This document shows, piece after piece, positions 18,758-26,676 of a DNA stretch of 64,000 nucleotides. Both the position numbers and the translations under genes were made by a program. The notes under the pieces are model-generated. The model saw only the letters and a list, made by a program, of their open reading frames with translations. It searched no databases and was not told where the DNA came from. The stretch comes from Salinisphaera sp. T31B1 (GTDB lineage: Bacteria > Pseudomonadota > Gammaproteobacteria > Nevskiales > Salinisphaeraceae): positions 965,001 through 1,029,000 of the forward strand of contig NZ_APNH01000001.1 in assembly GCF_040361275.1 (NCBI RefSeq), written 5' to 3'. Numbering within the stretch: position 1 is the stretch's first letter; the number at the start of each line of letters is the position of its first letter.

Positions 18758-21736
18758 TCAGGCCGAGTCGCGGCGGTCTAGCTGGCCGGCCAGCAGGACC
18801 GCGGCGTGCACGGCCCGGCGCTGGGCACCGTCGTGAATCTGATGACGGCAGCTGGTGCCGTCGGCCACCAGATACACGTCGTCGTCCGCGGCGCGTACGG
18901 CCGGCAGCACGCCGAGTTCGCCGATCGCCATTGAGGTGTCGTAGTGCTCGGCCTGGTAGCCGAAGGCGCCTGCCATGCCGCAGCAGGTCGAACTGATGGT
19001 TTCGATCTCCGCCTCGGGAATACGCTTGAGCAGCTTTTCGGTCGCCGACAGTACACCGAACGCCTTCTGATGACAGTGGCCGTGCAGCAGCACGCGTCCG
19101 CCCGGCATGGGCTTGAGCTTGAGCCGGGCGCGCCCGGCCGCGCATTCGCGTTCCAGAAATTCCTCGAACAACAAGGCGTGCTCGGCCAGGGTTTCGGCCT
19201 CGTCGCCGGGCAGCAGCGAGCGGAACTCGTCGCGCATGGTTAGCAAACAGGAGGGCTCGAGGCCCACCACCGGCACGCCGCGCCGTACATACGGCATGAC
19301 GGCCGCGAGCGTGCGTCCGGCCTCTTCGCGCGCCTTGTCGACGTCGCCCACGGCGAGATAGGTCCGCCCGCAGCACAGCGGACGATTGCTGTCGGCGGGC
19401 GCGGCGATATGCACTTGGTAGCCGGCGGCAACCAGTACGTCCACGGCGGCGCGCAGGTTGTCGGCCTCCTGCCAGCGGTTGAAAGTGTCGGCGAACAGCA
19501 CGACCTCGCCGGCTACCGCCTCGCCGAGCGCACCGGTCCGACGAAACGGTTTCGCATGCCAGACCGGCAGCGGCCGTCGCGCGGAAAAGCCGGTGATCTT
19601 CTCGCTGAGTCTGGCCAGCCCCGGAATGCGGTCGCGCAGGTTGAGCAGCCAGCCCAGCCAGGCGATCTTCGGCGCGTAGCGCGGCAGTTCGGCGATGAGC
19701 CGGTCGCGCAGGCCGCGGCCGTGCCGCTCGTGGTAGTGGTGCAGAAACTCCACCTTCATCTTGGCCATATCGACACCGGTCGGGCATTCGCGCTTGCAAC
19801 CCTTGCAGCTGACGCACTTAGAAAGCGTGTCGTACATGGCATGCGAGGTGAACGCATCCTCGCCGAGCTGGCCGGACAGTGCCAGGCGCAGCGAATTGGC
19901 GCGGCCGCGGGTGACGTGTTGTTCGTCCTTTGTGGCCCGGTAGGACGGACACATGACTGCGGCGTCGAACTTGCGGCAGGCGCCGTTGTTGTTGCACATC
20001 TCCACCGCGCCGGCAAAGCCGCCGTGCGCGGACCAGTCGAGTTCCGTTTTCAGCGGAATGATCTTGTAGTCCGGCTTGAAGCGCATCAGCCGGGTGTCGT
20101 CCATGCGCAGCGGATCGGTGATCTTGTGCGGATTGAACAACCCGTTCGGATCGAAGCTGTGCTTGATCTCGCCGAACGCCTCGACCAGGCGCTTGCCGAA
20201 CATCGCCTCGTGAAACTCCGAGCGCGAGATGCCGTCGCCGTGTTCGCCCGAATGCGAGCCCTTGTACTCGCGCACCATGGCAAAGGCTTCCTCGGCGATT
20301 GCACGCATCTTCGGGGCGCCGGCCGGATCCTTCAGGTTGATGATCGGGCGCACGTGCAGACACCCCTCCGAGGCGTGGGCATACCAGGTGCCCTCGGTGC
20401 CGTGCTTGTGGAAGACCTCGGTCAGGCGTTCGGTGTAGTCCGGCAGGTCGTCCAGCGGCACCGCGCAGTCCTCGATGAACGACACCGGTTTACCGTCGCC
20501 CTTCATCGACATCATGATGTTGAGCCCGGCCTTGCGCACGCCCCACATCTCGGTCTGCTGGGCCGGGGTGAGCGCCTCGACCACACCGTCCGGATAGCCC
20601 AGATCCGCCATCAGCTCGCCGAGGCGTCCGAGATGGCCGACCTGCTCGTCGTAGTTGTCGCCGGCGAACTCGACCAGCAACACGGCCTGCGGCCGCCCGC
20701 GAATATAGCGCTCCATGACCGGTCGGAACAGTTCGATCTCGCGGCCGAGTTCGATCAGCGTGGCGTCGACCAGTTCCACCGCCGCCGGTTGGAGCGCCAC
20801 GATCGGTTTGGCCGCTTCCATGGCCTTGCGGAAGGTCGGGAAATGACAGATGCCCAGCACCTTGTGGGTTACCGTCGGCTGCAGGTCGATCTCGATGCTT
20901 TGGAAGAAGGCGAGCGTGCCTTCCGAACCGATCAGCAGCTTGGCCAGATTCGGGTGCCGGCCGGGCAGGTTCGGTGCCAGTTCGTTGAGGTTGTAGCCGC
21001 CAACCCGGCGATTGACGTCGGGGAAGTAGCGTGCCAGTTCGTCGGCCTCGCGTGCGTACAGGCCGGTCATGCGCTCGGCGAGCGCCCGATAGGCAGGCGT
21101 CTGAGCGGCCAAGGCCGCCTTGTCGTCGAGCCGGCCAAAATGGTGGGCGCTGCCGTCGGCCAGTACCGCATCGAGTGCGCGCACGTTGTGCACCATGTTG
21201 CCGTAGCGCAGGCTGCGAGTGCCGCAGCTGTTGTTGCCGGCCATACCGCCCAGCGTGGCCTGGGCGCTGGTCGACACATCCACCGGGTACATCAATCCAT
21301 GGGGCTTGAGGTGTGCATTCAGGTGATCGAGCACCAGCCCGGGCTCGACCACTGCGATCCGCCGTTCGCGATCCAGCGAGACCACGTTGTTGAGATACTT
21401 GCTGGTGTCGATGACCAGTGCCTCGTTGACGGTCTGGCCGTTCTGCGAGGTGCCACCGCCGCGCGGCAGTACCGGCACCCCAGCCTCGCGGGCGATCGCG
21501 ATCGCAGCATGGACGTCGTCCTGCGTACGCGGCACGGCCACGCCGAGCGGGCGAATCTGGTAGATCGAGGCATCGGTGCTGTAACGCCCACGCGAGAAAT
21601 CGTCGAACAGCACATCGCCCTGGGTTTCAGCGCGCAGTCGACGAGCCAACGCGCTGTCCGAGGCCGTGGCCGGCGCCGCGGTATAAACACGCGAGACGTC
21701 TGCATCGTCTTGTTTGGCGAGCGTTTCGTATCCCAT
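18758..21736 (-). CDS. FAD- and Fe-S-binding 2-hydroxyacid dehydrogenase (YdiJ/GlcD-GlcF-like fusion)
   Basis: This 992-aa flavoprotein fuses a PCMH-type FAD domain (PRGGGTSQNGQ and TLGGMAGNNSCGTRSLRYG, within residues 60-200) and a FAD-oxidase C domain to a GlcF-like Fe-S part. The latter has two cysteine clusters (CNNNGAC...CPSY and CVSCKGCKRECP) and two CCG motifs (CCGRTY, CCGMAG). Relatives oxidise D-2-hydroxyacids such as D-2-hydroxyglutarate, D-lactate or glycolate and pass electrons to the membrane chain. The start is uncertain: an ATG at 21781 adds 15 residues but overlaps an operator-like repeat, and GGAGGAG lies 20 nt before the ATG used. Confidence 0.9.
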   Translation of the reverse strand: MGYETLAKQDDADVSRVYTAAPATASDSALARRLRAETQGDVLFDDFSRGRYSTDASIYQIRPLGVAVPRTQDDVHAAIAIAREAGVPVLPRGGGTSQNGQTVNEALVIDTSKYLNNVVSLDRERRIAVVEPGLVLDHLNAHLKPHGLMYPVDVSTSAQATLGGMAGNNSCGTRSLRYGNMVHNVRALDAVLADGSAHHFGRLDDKAALAAQTPAYRALAERMTGLYAREADELARYFPDVNRRVGGYNLNELAPNLPGRHPNLAKLLIGSEGTLAFFQSIEIDLQPTVTHKVLGICHFPTFRKAMEAAKPIVALQPAAVELVDATLIELGREIELFRPVMERYIRGRPQAVLLVEFAGDNYDEQVGHLGRLGELMADLGYPDGVVEALTPAQQTEMWGVRKAGLNIMMSMKGDGKPVSFIEDCAVPLDDLPDYTERLTEVFHKHGTEGTWYAHASEGCLHVRPIINLKDPAGAPKMRAIAEEAFAMVREYKGSHSGEHGDGISRSEFHEAMFGKRLVEAFGEIKHSFDPNGLFNPHKITDPLRMDDTRLMRFKPDYKIIPLKTELDWSAHGGFAGAVEMCNNNGACRKFDAAVMCPSYRATKDEQHVTRGRANSLRLALSGQLGEDAFTSHAMYDTLSKCVSCKGCKRECPTGVDMAKMKVEFLHHYHERHGRGLRDRLIAELPRYAPKIAWLGWLLNLRDRIPGLARLSEKITGFSARRPLPVWHAKPFRRTGALGEAVAGEVVLFADTFNRWQEADNLRAAVDVLVAAGYQVHIAAPADSNRPLCCGRTYLAVGDVDKAREEAGRTLAAVMPYVRRGVPVVGLEPSCLLTMRDEFRSLLPGDEAETLAEHALLFEEFLERECAAGRARLKLKPMPGGRVLLHGHCHQKAFGVLSATEKLLKRIPEAEIETISSTCCGMAGAFGYQAEHYDTSMAIGELGVLPAVRAADDDVYLVADGTSCRHQIHDGAQRRAVHAAVLLAGQLDRRDSA

Positions 21737-21768
21737 GGCAGCTATTTCCGTGATGGCTCCTCCGGATT

Positions 21769-21785
21769 TTGAATTATGCATTCAA
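21769..21785. promoter_or_regulatory. Operator-like inverted repeat upstream of the FAD dehydrogenase
   Basis: TTGAAT-TATGC-ATTCAA is a perfect 6-bp inverted repeat with a 5-nt spacer, in an AT-rich patch. The same half-site words occur in the control region at 10647-10742. It is a plausible binding site for the GntR/FCD regulator encoded next to the target gene. Confidence 0.5.
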
Positions 21786-21912
21786 TTTTCGAAGGCTACA
21801 ATCCGGCCAGCCGGCTCATCGAATATCGTATCGTGGCGTGCTTTGACGACCCGCCGGGCGGCGCAGCACGCATTGCACGAACCCGTTTGCAACGGACGCG
21901 TGCCGGGGCGAG

Positions 21913-22731
21913 CTAGTTGGACGCTGGCTTCTTGGGCAGCGCGAAGCGCATCGCGCGGTCTATCAGCCACGGAGACAGGCTGCCCGGTGACAGCCGCGAT
22001 GCCCGCATGAGCCAGCGATAGGACAGGCCGGGCACGACCTGGGAATGCTTGCCGAGGCCCTTGAGCCCGGCCCTGACCACGTCCTCTGCGCTCATGATCG
22101 TTGCGCGCATCGGCGCCGGCCAGCCCGACGGGTCGACGTTGGCGTGCTCGAAGAACTCGCTTTCGGTCAGGCCTGGGCACAGCGACACCACGTCGACGCC
22201 GTCGCGGGCGAGTTCTTCGTGCAGGCCTTCACCGAGAAACCGGTTCCAGGCCTTGGTGGCGCTGTAATGGGCGAACATAGGTGTCGGCACGAGGCCGGCG
22301 ATCGATGCCAGCATGATGATGCCGCCACGGCGATCGTTGCGCATCCGATTGCCGAAATGGTGGGCGAGTATCAGGGGCGCCCGACAGTTGAGCGCCAGCA
22401 GCTTCAACTCGTCGTCGAGTTCGTGATCGAGAAACTCGCCGGTGAAACCAGTCCCGGCATTGTTCACCAGCAGGCCCACATGCCGAGTGCCCAGCGCCGC
22501 GAGGATATCGTCGAGGAAATGGTCGGCGGTCAGGTCGGCGGCAATGGCCAGCGTTCGAACCCCATGTTGCTGGGCCAAGTCGTCGGCCAGCGCCTCCAGC
22601 CGCTCGCGGCGGCGTGCGACCAGGGCGACATGAATCCCCCGGGCCGCGATCTGGCGGGCGAATTCGGCGCCGATGCCGGCCGACGCGCCGGTAATGAGAG
22701 CCCAGGGCCCGTAGCGGTCTTCGAAAGCCAT
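21913..22731 (-). CDS. SDR-family dehydrogenase/reductase
   Basis: This 272-aa protein has a complete classical SDR set: TGASAGIG near residue 14, NNAGTGF, the catalytic Ser in MLASIAG, and YSATK. An Arg-rich stretch (ARRRERLEALADDL) after the second strand suggests NADP(H). The C-terminal end (LSPGSLSPWLIDRAMRFALPKK) resembles a membrane-associated amphipathic tail. GAGGA lies upstream of the ATG. It is the last gene of the leftward CbiX-TspO cluster. Substrate unknown. Confidence 0.87.
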   Translation of the reverse strand: MAFEDRYGPWALITGASAGIGAEFARQIAARGIHVALVARRRERLEALADDLAQQHGVRTLAIAADLTADHFLDDILAALGTRHVGLLVNNAGTGFTGEFLDHELDDELKLLALNCRAPLILAHHFGNRMRNDRRGGIIMLASIAGLVPTPMFAHYSATKAWNRFLGEGLHEELARDGVDVVSLCPGLTESEFFEHANVDPSGWPAPMRATIMSAEDVVRAGLKGLGKHSQVVPGLSYRWLMRASRLSPGSLSPWLIDRAMRFALPKKPASN

Positions 22732-22776
22732 GAGTGAGTCCTCGGGTTGACGAGCGGCCCGGTTTGGCCGGGCGGA

Positions 22777-23238
22777 CTAGTTGAGCCAGACCAGGCCGAC
22801 GTTGAGATACACCGCATAGCTGACCCAGGCGAGATACGGCACGAGCAAAAGGCCAGCCAGCCGGTCGGCCCGCCAGAACATCGCCACCGTGGCGGCAAGC
22901 ACCAGCCAGAGCGTCACGATGACCAGCAGCGCCCAGCCCAGTGCCTGGGCACCGAATGCGACCGGCATCCACAGGGCATTGAGCAGCAGTTGCACGACGA
23001 ACAGCCCGAGCGCCGGGCCGACGCCCACCGCACGCCAGACGCGCCAGGCCGCGATCGCCATGCCGATATACAACAGTGTCCAGGCGATCGGGAACGCGAT
23101 ATCCGGTGGCGTGCCCGGCGGCTGGGTGAGCTGGGCATACCAGGCGCCCGGCGGAAAGATCGCGCCGGTGAGTGATACCAGCGCCACCGCGATACCGCAG
23201 ACCAGTGCCGCCCGGATCGGATCGAAATGATCACGCAT
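22777..23238 (-). CDS. tspO: TspO/MBR-family tryptophan-rich sensory protein
   Basis: This 153-aa protein has five hydrophobic helices rich in Trp. Typical TspO segments are TGAIFPPGAWYAQLTQPPGTPP at the first loop, PIAWTLLYIGMAIAAWRVW, LLLNALWMPVAFG and PYLAWVSYAVYLN. TspO proteins bind porphyrins and cholesterol-like ligands and influence tetrapyrrole handling or stress responses. The ATG used lies inside the end of the preceding 92-aa membrane gene, indicating coupling. The sirohydrochlorin-chelatase gene two positions upstream fits a tetrapyrrole theme. Confidence 0.93.
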   Translation of the reverse strand: MRDHFDPIRAALVCGIAVALVSLTGAIFPPGAWYAQLTQPPGTPPDIAFPIAWTLLYIGMAIAAWRVWRAVGVGPALGLFVVQLLLNALWMPVAFGAQALGWALLVIVTLWLVLAATVAMFWRADRLAGLLLVPYLAWVSYAVYLNVGLVWLN

Positions 23239-23509
23239 GGAAGACACCGCGCCGGGTGGGTACCCACCAGGTAAACCCGAAGATCAGGGTGGCCATGATG
23301 GTGGTGCCCCAACGCACGCCGCGATCGCGTACGGCGATGAAGGCCAGCGGGAATTCCAGCATATGGATCATCATGACCACCGCCCAGAGTTCGGCTACCG
23401 CATGATCGAATCCGTAGCGCACATAGAAATACAGCCCGAAGATATGCAGCACGATGAGTATGGCGTTGCAGGCCAGCCAGAAGCGCCGGTTGTCGGCAAT
23501 CGCATCCAT
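23231..23509 (-). CDS. Small membrane protein of unknown function
   Basis: This 92-aa protein is predicted to have three transmembrane segments (about 10-30, 37-60 and 68-84) and a short basic C-terminus. I do not recognise a named family. Its ATG shares one base with the stop of the CbiX-like gene (TGATG), and its 3' end overlaps tspO, so it sits in a tightly coupled operon between a tetrapyrrole chelatase and TspO. A role in that context is an inference only. Confidence 0.75.
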   Translation of the reverse strand: MDAIADNRRFWLACNAILIVLHIFGLYFYVRYGFDHAVAELWAVVMMIHMLEFPLAFIAVRDRGVRWGTTIMATLIFGFTWWVPTRRGVFHA

Positions 23510-23895
23510 CAGCTGGCCGCCACCGCGCTGTCGGCGAGCATGCTCAACAAAAGCCGAGGCATGGCTTCGGATGTACCCAGATACGGGGCGATATCGATAC
23601 GAACCTCGGGATAACGGCTGCGCGTCTCGGCGACCGCCTCCGGAATGTCCTCGGCAACATGCCGGCCGGCGGCCAGGAAATACGGCAGCACCGTGACCTG
23701 GTTCGCACCGCGCGATATCAGCAGTTCCAGCCCCTCGGGGATGCTGGGCGGGGCCAGTTCGAGAAAGGCGCATTCGATATCCGTGAACGAGCTGTCCGCC
23801 GCGGCTGCACGTACACGCTCGGTCAGGGCGCGGACTTCGGCGTTAGAGGCCTCTCGACGGCTGCCATGCGCCACGACAAGCAGGGATTTCTTCAT
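23509..23895 (-). CDS. CbiX/SirB-type sirohydrochlorin chelatase
   Basis: This 128-aa single-domain class II chelatase has the N-terminal motif LLVVAHGSRR with the metal-binding His10. A second conserved region is VTVLPYFLAAGRHVAEDIP, whose His is the other expected metal ligand. Such proteins insert Co2+ or Fe2+ into sirohydrochlorin for cobalamin or siroheme synthesis. The length fits the short (CbiXS-like) form. It heads the leftward operon with the membrane protein and TspO and diverges from sufT. Confidence 0.88.
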   Translation of the reverse strand: MKKSLLVVAHGSRREASNAEVRALTERVRAAAADSSFTDIECAFLELAPPSIPEGLELLISRGANQVTVLPYFLAAGRHVAEDIPEAVAETRSRYPEVRIDIAPYLGTSEAMPRLLLSMLADSAVAAS

Positions 23896-23972
23896 GCCGA
23901 CAATCGTATCAGACAGTGGTCCACCCTCTTGATAGAATAAGACGCATTATCGAATGCGCAGGTGGATACGCC

Positions 23973-24524
23973 ATGCAGATGCCCTCCAACGAGCCAGTGA
24001 CCTTCCAGCGCGACTGTGAAGCGGTGCTGATCCCTGCCGGAGATACGGTCGAGATCCCGGTCGGCACGCACGGCAACATCACCCAGGCGCTGGGTGGGTC
24101 GTTCACGGTTTATATCGCCGGCAATCTGATCCGGATCGCCGGCGAGAACGCCGATGCCATCGGTCAGGAGCCGCCGGAGCCGCTGCGGTTGCCCGAAGGC
24201 GCGGGCGACGCTGACGTGGAGGCGATGGTCTGGGAGCAGATGCGTACCGTCTTCGACCCCGAGATCCCGATCAACCTGGTGGACCTCGGTCTGATCTATC
24301 AATGCGATTTCGATCATGGCAATCCCGAGGCGCGGGTGGTCGATATCGACATGACGCTGACCGCCCCGGGCTGTGGCATGGGGGACATTCTGGTCGACGA
24401 CGTCCGCAGCAAGGTCCGGATGGTGCCCACCATCGATCAGGTGCGCGTCGAACTGGTGTTCGACCCGCCCTGGACTATGGAGATGATGAGCGACGCCGCC
24501 AAGCTCCAGGTCGGCATGCTCTGA
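23973..24524 (+). CDS. sufT: Fe-S cluster assembly protein SufT
   Basis: This 183-aa protein has an N-terminal SufT-specific region (residues 1-80, including EAVLIPAGDTVEIPVGT and the GNITQALGGSFTVYIAGNLIRI segment). A DUF59/MIP18 domain follows (VFDPEIPINLVDLGLIY, then TLTAPGCGMGDIL with its conserved Cys, and VELVFDPPW). SufT supports maturation of Fe-S enzymes under high demand. An ATG at 23973 or 23979 is likely; a further upstream ATG at 23916 lacks homologous sequence. It stands alone here, not in a suf operon. Confidence 0.92.
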   Translation: MQMPSNEPVTFQRDCEAVLIPAGDTVEIPVGTHGNITQALGGSFTVYIAGNLIRIAGENADAIGQEPPEPLRLPEGAGDADVEAMVWEQMRTVFDPEIPINLVDLGLIYQCDFDHGNPEARVVDIDMTLTAPGCGMGDILVDDVRSKVRMVPTIDQVRVELVFDPPWTMEMMSDAAKLQVGML

Positions 24525-24604
24525 CAGCCGGGTCTATCCGCCCGCCCGCAATTGCCTGCATGCGCCGGTGAATCTAGAATTCGCTGTATTCTGCATTAAC
24601 AGGG

Positions 24605-25780
24605 ATGGGTGTGGGTGAGGCGAGCACGAGCGGCGCCAATCGTCGTCTGGCCGGGCTGAGCTGGTCGCATTTTCTCAACGATGGGGCAGCGACTTTCCTG
24701 CCGGGCATCCTGCCCGCACTGCTGATTCAGATGCAGCTGTCGGTGAGCCTGGCCGGCACGGTGATGGCGGCGCTGCTGGTCGGGCAGGGGCTGCAGCCGG
24801 TGGTTGGCCTCCTGGGCGATCGCTTCGGTGGCCGGACGTTCGTGGTCATGGGGCTGCTTGGATCCTCGGCCGGCGGAGCGATGATCGGGTTCGTGGACAC
24901 GCCCGGCGTTCTGATCGGCGTACTTGTGCTGATCGGCGTCTCCAACTCGATGTTTCACCCGCAGGCGCTGGCCGGCGTGCGGCTGCTGGCCCACGCGCGC
25001 CAGGGGTCGGCGATGTCGCTGTTCCTGGTCGGCGGAGAGATCGGGCGCGGCGTATGGCCGGCGCTGGCGAGCTTGGTGGTCGTACATGCCGGCATGCACT
25101 ATCTGTGGCTGTTGTCGATACCGGCGCTCGTCACCCTGCCGTGGCTCTGGCACTGGGCACCGAGCCTGCCGGCACGCCAGGCCGATACCACGCCCATCGC
25201 CTGGCGTGCGCATGCCGCGCCGTTGAGCCGGCTGGTGCTCTTCTGCGCCCTGCGCGCGCTCATGATCTTCACCGTGATCACGTTCGTGCCGGTGCTCTGG
25301 TCGCAGTCCGGCGGCACGCTCACCGCGGGCGCGAGTTTCATCACCGTGCTTATGGTCGTGGGTGTGATCGGCAATCTGGCCGGCGGGCGCATGGCCGATT
25401 CCCGGCCGACGCGCCCCATACTGGTGACCGCGATGCTGGTATCGAGCGCACTGCTGGTGGCGTTCGTACAGCTCGACGGCATCTGGCTCTGGCTGGTTCT
25501 GGCGGGGTTGGGCATCGCGCTGTTCACCACGCTGCCGCTGACCATTCTCATCGCCCAGGACATCCTGCCCGAGAACCGCTCGTTCGGCTCGGGCCTGGCA
25601 CTGGGGCTGGCCAACGCACTCGGGGCGCTGGCTGTCATTGCGCTCGGGCCGGTGGCCGAAATCTGGGGTGCCGCCGCACCGCTATGGGTGGTCGCGGTCT
25701 GCGGTCTTGCCGCGGCAGCGCTCGCTCTGTCGCTACCGCAACACGGTACCGACCGCGCCGTTGGGCCGCTGCGGGATTAG
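24605..25780 (+). CDS. MFS transporter, fosmidomycin-resistance (Fsr) like
   Basis: This 391-aa protein has 12 predicted helices. The N-terminal LSWSHFLNDGAATFLPGILPALL and the loop motif GLLGDRFGGRTFVVMG are characteristic of the Fsr group, as is SMFHPQALAGVRLLA in helix 4. Members export fosmidomycin or related compounds; the natural substrate is unknown. The gene converges on a tiny DUF3096 gene, overlapping it by 4 nt. Confidence 0.88.
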   Translation: MGVGEASTSGANRRLAGLSWSHFLNDGAATFLPGILPALLIQMQLSVSLAGTVMAALLVGQGLQPVVGLLGDRFGGRTFVVMGLLGSSAGGAMIGFVDTPGVLIGVLVLIGVSNSMFHPQALAGVRLLAHARQGSAMSLFLVGGEIGRGVWPALASLVVVHAGMHYLWLLSIPALVTLPWLWHWAPSLPARQADTTPIAWRAHAAPLSRLVLFCALRALMIFTVITFVPVLWSQSGGTLTAGASFITVLMVVGVIGNLAGGRMADSRPTRPILVTAMLVSSALLVAFVQLDGIWLWLVLAGLGIALFTTLPLTILIAQDILPENRSFGSGLALGLANALGALAVIALGPVAEIWGAAAPLWVVAVCGLAAAALALSLPQHGTDRAVGPLRD

Positions 25781-25923
25781 AAGTTCACGAGCCCCAGCAC
25801 GCCGACCAGGATCAGATATCCGGCGACGATATAGTTGAGCAGACGCGGGACGAGCAGGATGGCGACGCCGGCGCCCAGTGAGACCAGCGGTACCAGTGTG
25901 GCATCGGAAATGGTCAGGGTCAT
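25777..25923 (-). CDS. DUF3096 small membrane protein
   Basis: This 48-aa ORF starts at ATG 25923 and encodes two hydrophobic helices joined by PRLLNYIVAGYLI. The pattern, with VSLGAGVAILLVPRLLNYI, matches the DUF3096 family of about 50-residue membrane proteins. Function is unknown. It overlaps the end of the convergent MFS gene by 4 nt. Confidence 0.75.
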   Translation of the reverse strand: MTLTISDATLVPLVSLGAGVAILLVPRLLNYIVAGYLILVGVLGLVNF

Positions 25924-25995
25924 GATCGGGTCCTCGGGTGGTTCAGACAGACGGTGGATATGCGCTTGCCGGCCAAGCAGCGGGTCCGGCGACGT

Positions 25996-26676
25996 TCATT
26001 CGGCCTCGGGTTGCAGCCGTGCCAGTACGGCGCGCTGAACGGCCAGCGCCTCGGAGGTCGCGCCTGGCAGGTCGTCGACCGTACGCATGGCGGCAAAGCC
26101 ATCGGCCAGCAACGCGTAAGTACGAGCCAGGCCAAGCGCCCTGGCGGGGCCGCCGGCGAGCTTGAATGCCCAGTAGGCCGTCCGGTTATGGGCAAAACCG
26201 GCCAGACGGTCGACCAGTTCCTCGACCCACCGAATCTGGCGCGCACGCAGCGTCGGCTCGCCCACCGTGCCAAACGCGCGTGCATAGCGCAGCGGGGTGA
26301 TTGCCGCCGTTCCGGCGTGTTCGTTGAGCGTGGTGGCCATGCGTGCGTCCAGTCGGTCGGCCGATTCCTGCAGGCGCACGGCGATCACCAGCGGACGGTC
26401 ATCGGTGATGATTCGCTGGGTACGCGCGGCGATGCGCTCCGGGCGTGCCAGCAGCTCGGTCCAGTCGGCCTGCTGGTAGAAACGTCGGGTCAGGAAACCG
26501 AGCAGATCCCGGGCGGCAAAGCGTTCGGCGGTCGGGCGATGCAGTCGTTCGATTCGTGCGGCCTGCCAGTCGCGCAGTTCTACCAGCCGGCTGTCGAACG
26601 CCGGCGTGGCCGTATCGGCGATCGCGGTCCGCGTTTTTCCCAGCGCCTGCAGCGATTCGGCGAGTTCGGCGCTCAT
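25996..26676 (-). CDS. Conserved hypothetical protein, possibly FFLEELY-motif family
   Basis: This soluble, Arg/Ala-rich and probably all-helical protein has 226 aa. The stretch LVELRDWQAARIERL followed by a FLTRRFY segment resembles a family named for a FFLEELY motif, here degenerate; this is a weak assignment. Its ATG overlaps the stop of the upstream beta-propeller gene (ATGA), so the two are translationally coupled. No catalytic motif was recognised. Confidence 0.7.
   Translation of the reverse strand: MSAELAESLQALGKTRTAIADTATPAFDSRLVELRDWQAARIERLHRPTAERFAARDLLGFLTRRFYQQADWTELLARPERIAARTQRIITDDRPLVIAVRLQESADRLDARMATTLNEHAGTAAITPLRYARAFGTVGEPTLRARQIRWVEELVDRLAGFAHNRTAYWAFKLAGGPARALGLARTYALLADGFAAMRTVDDLPGATSEALAVQRAVLARLQPEAE

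Noticed and set aside
19409-21772. A 787-codon plus-strand ORF
   Set aside because: It is antisense to the FAD/Fe-S dehydrogenase; long antisense frames are common at this GC content and it has no recognisable domain.
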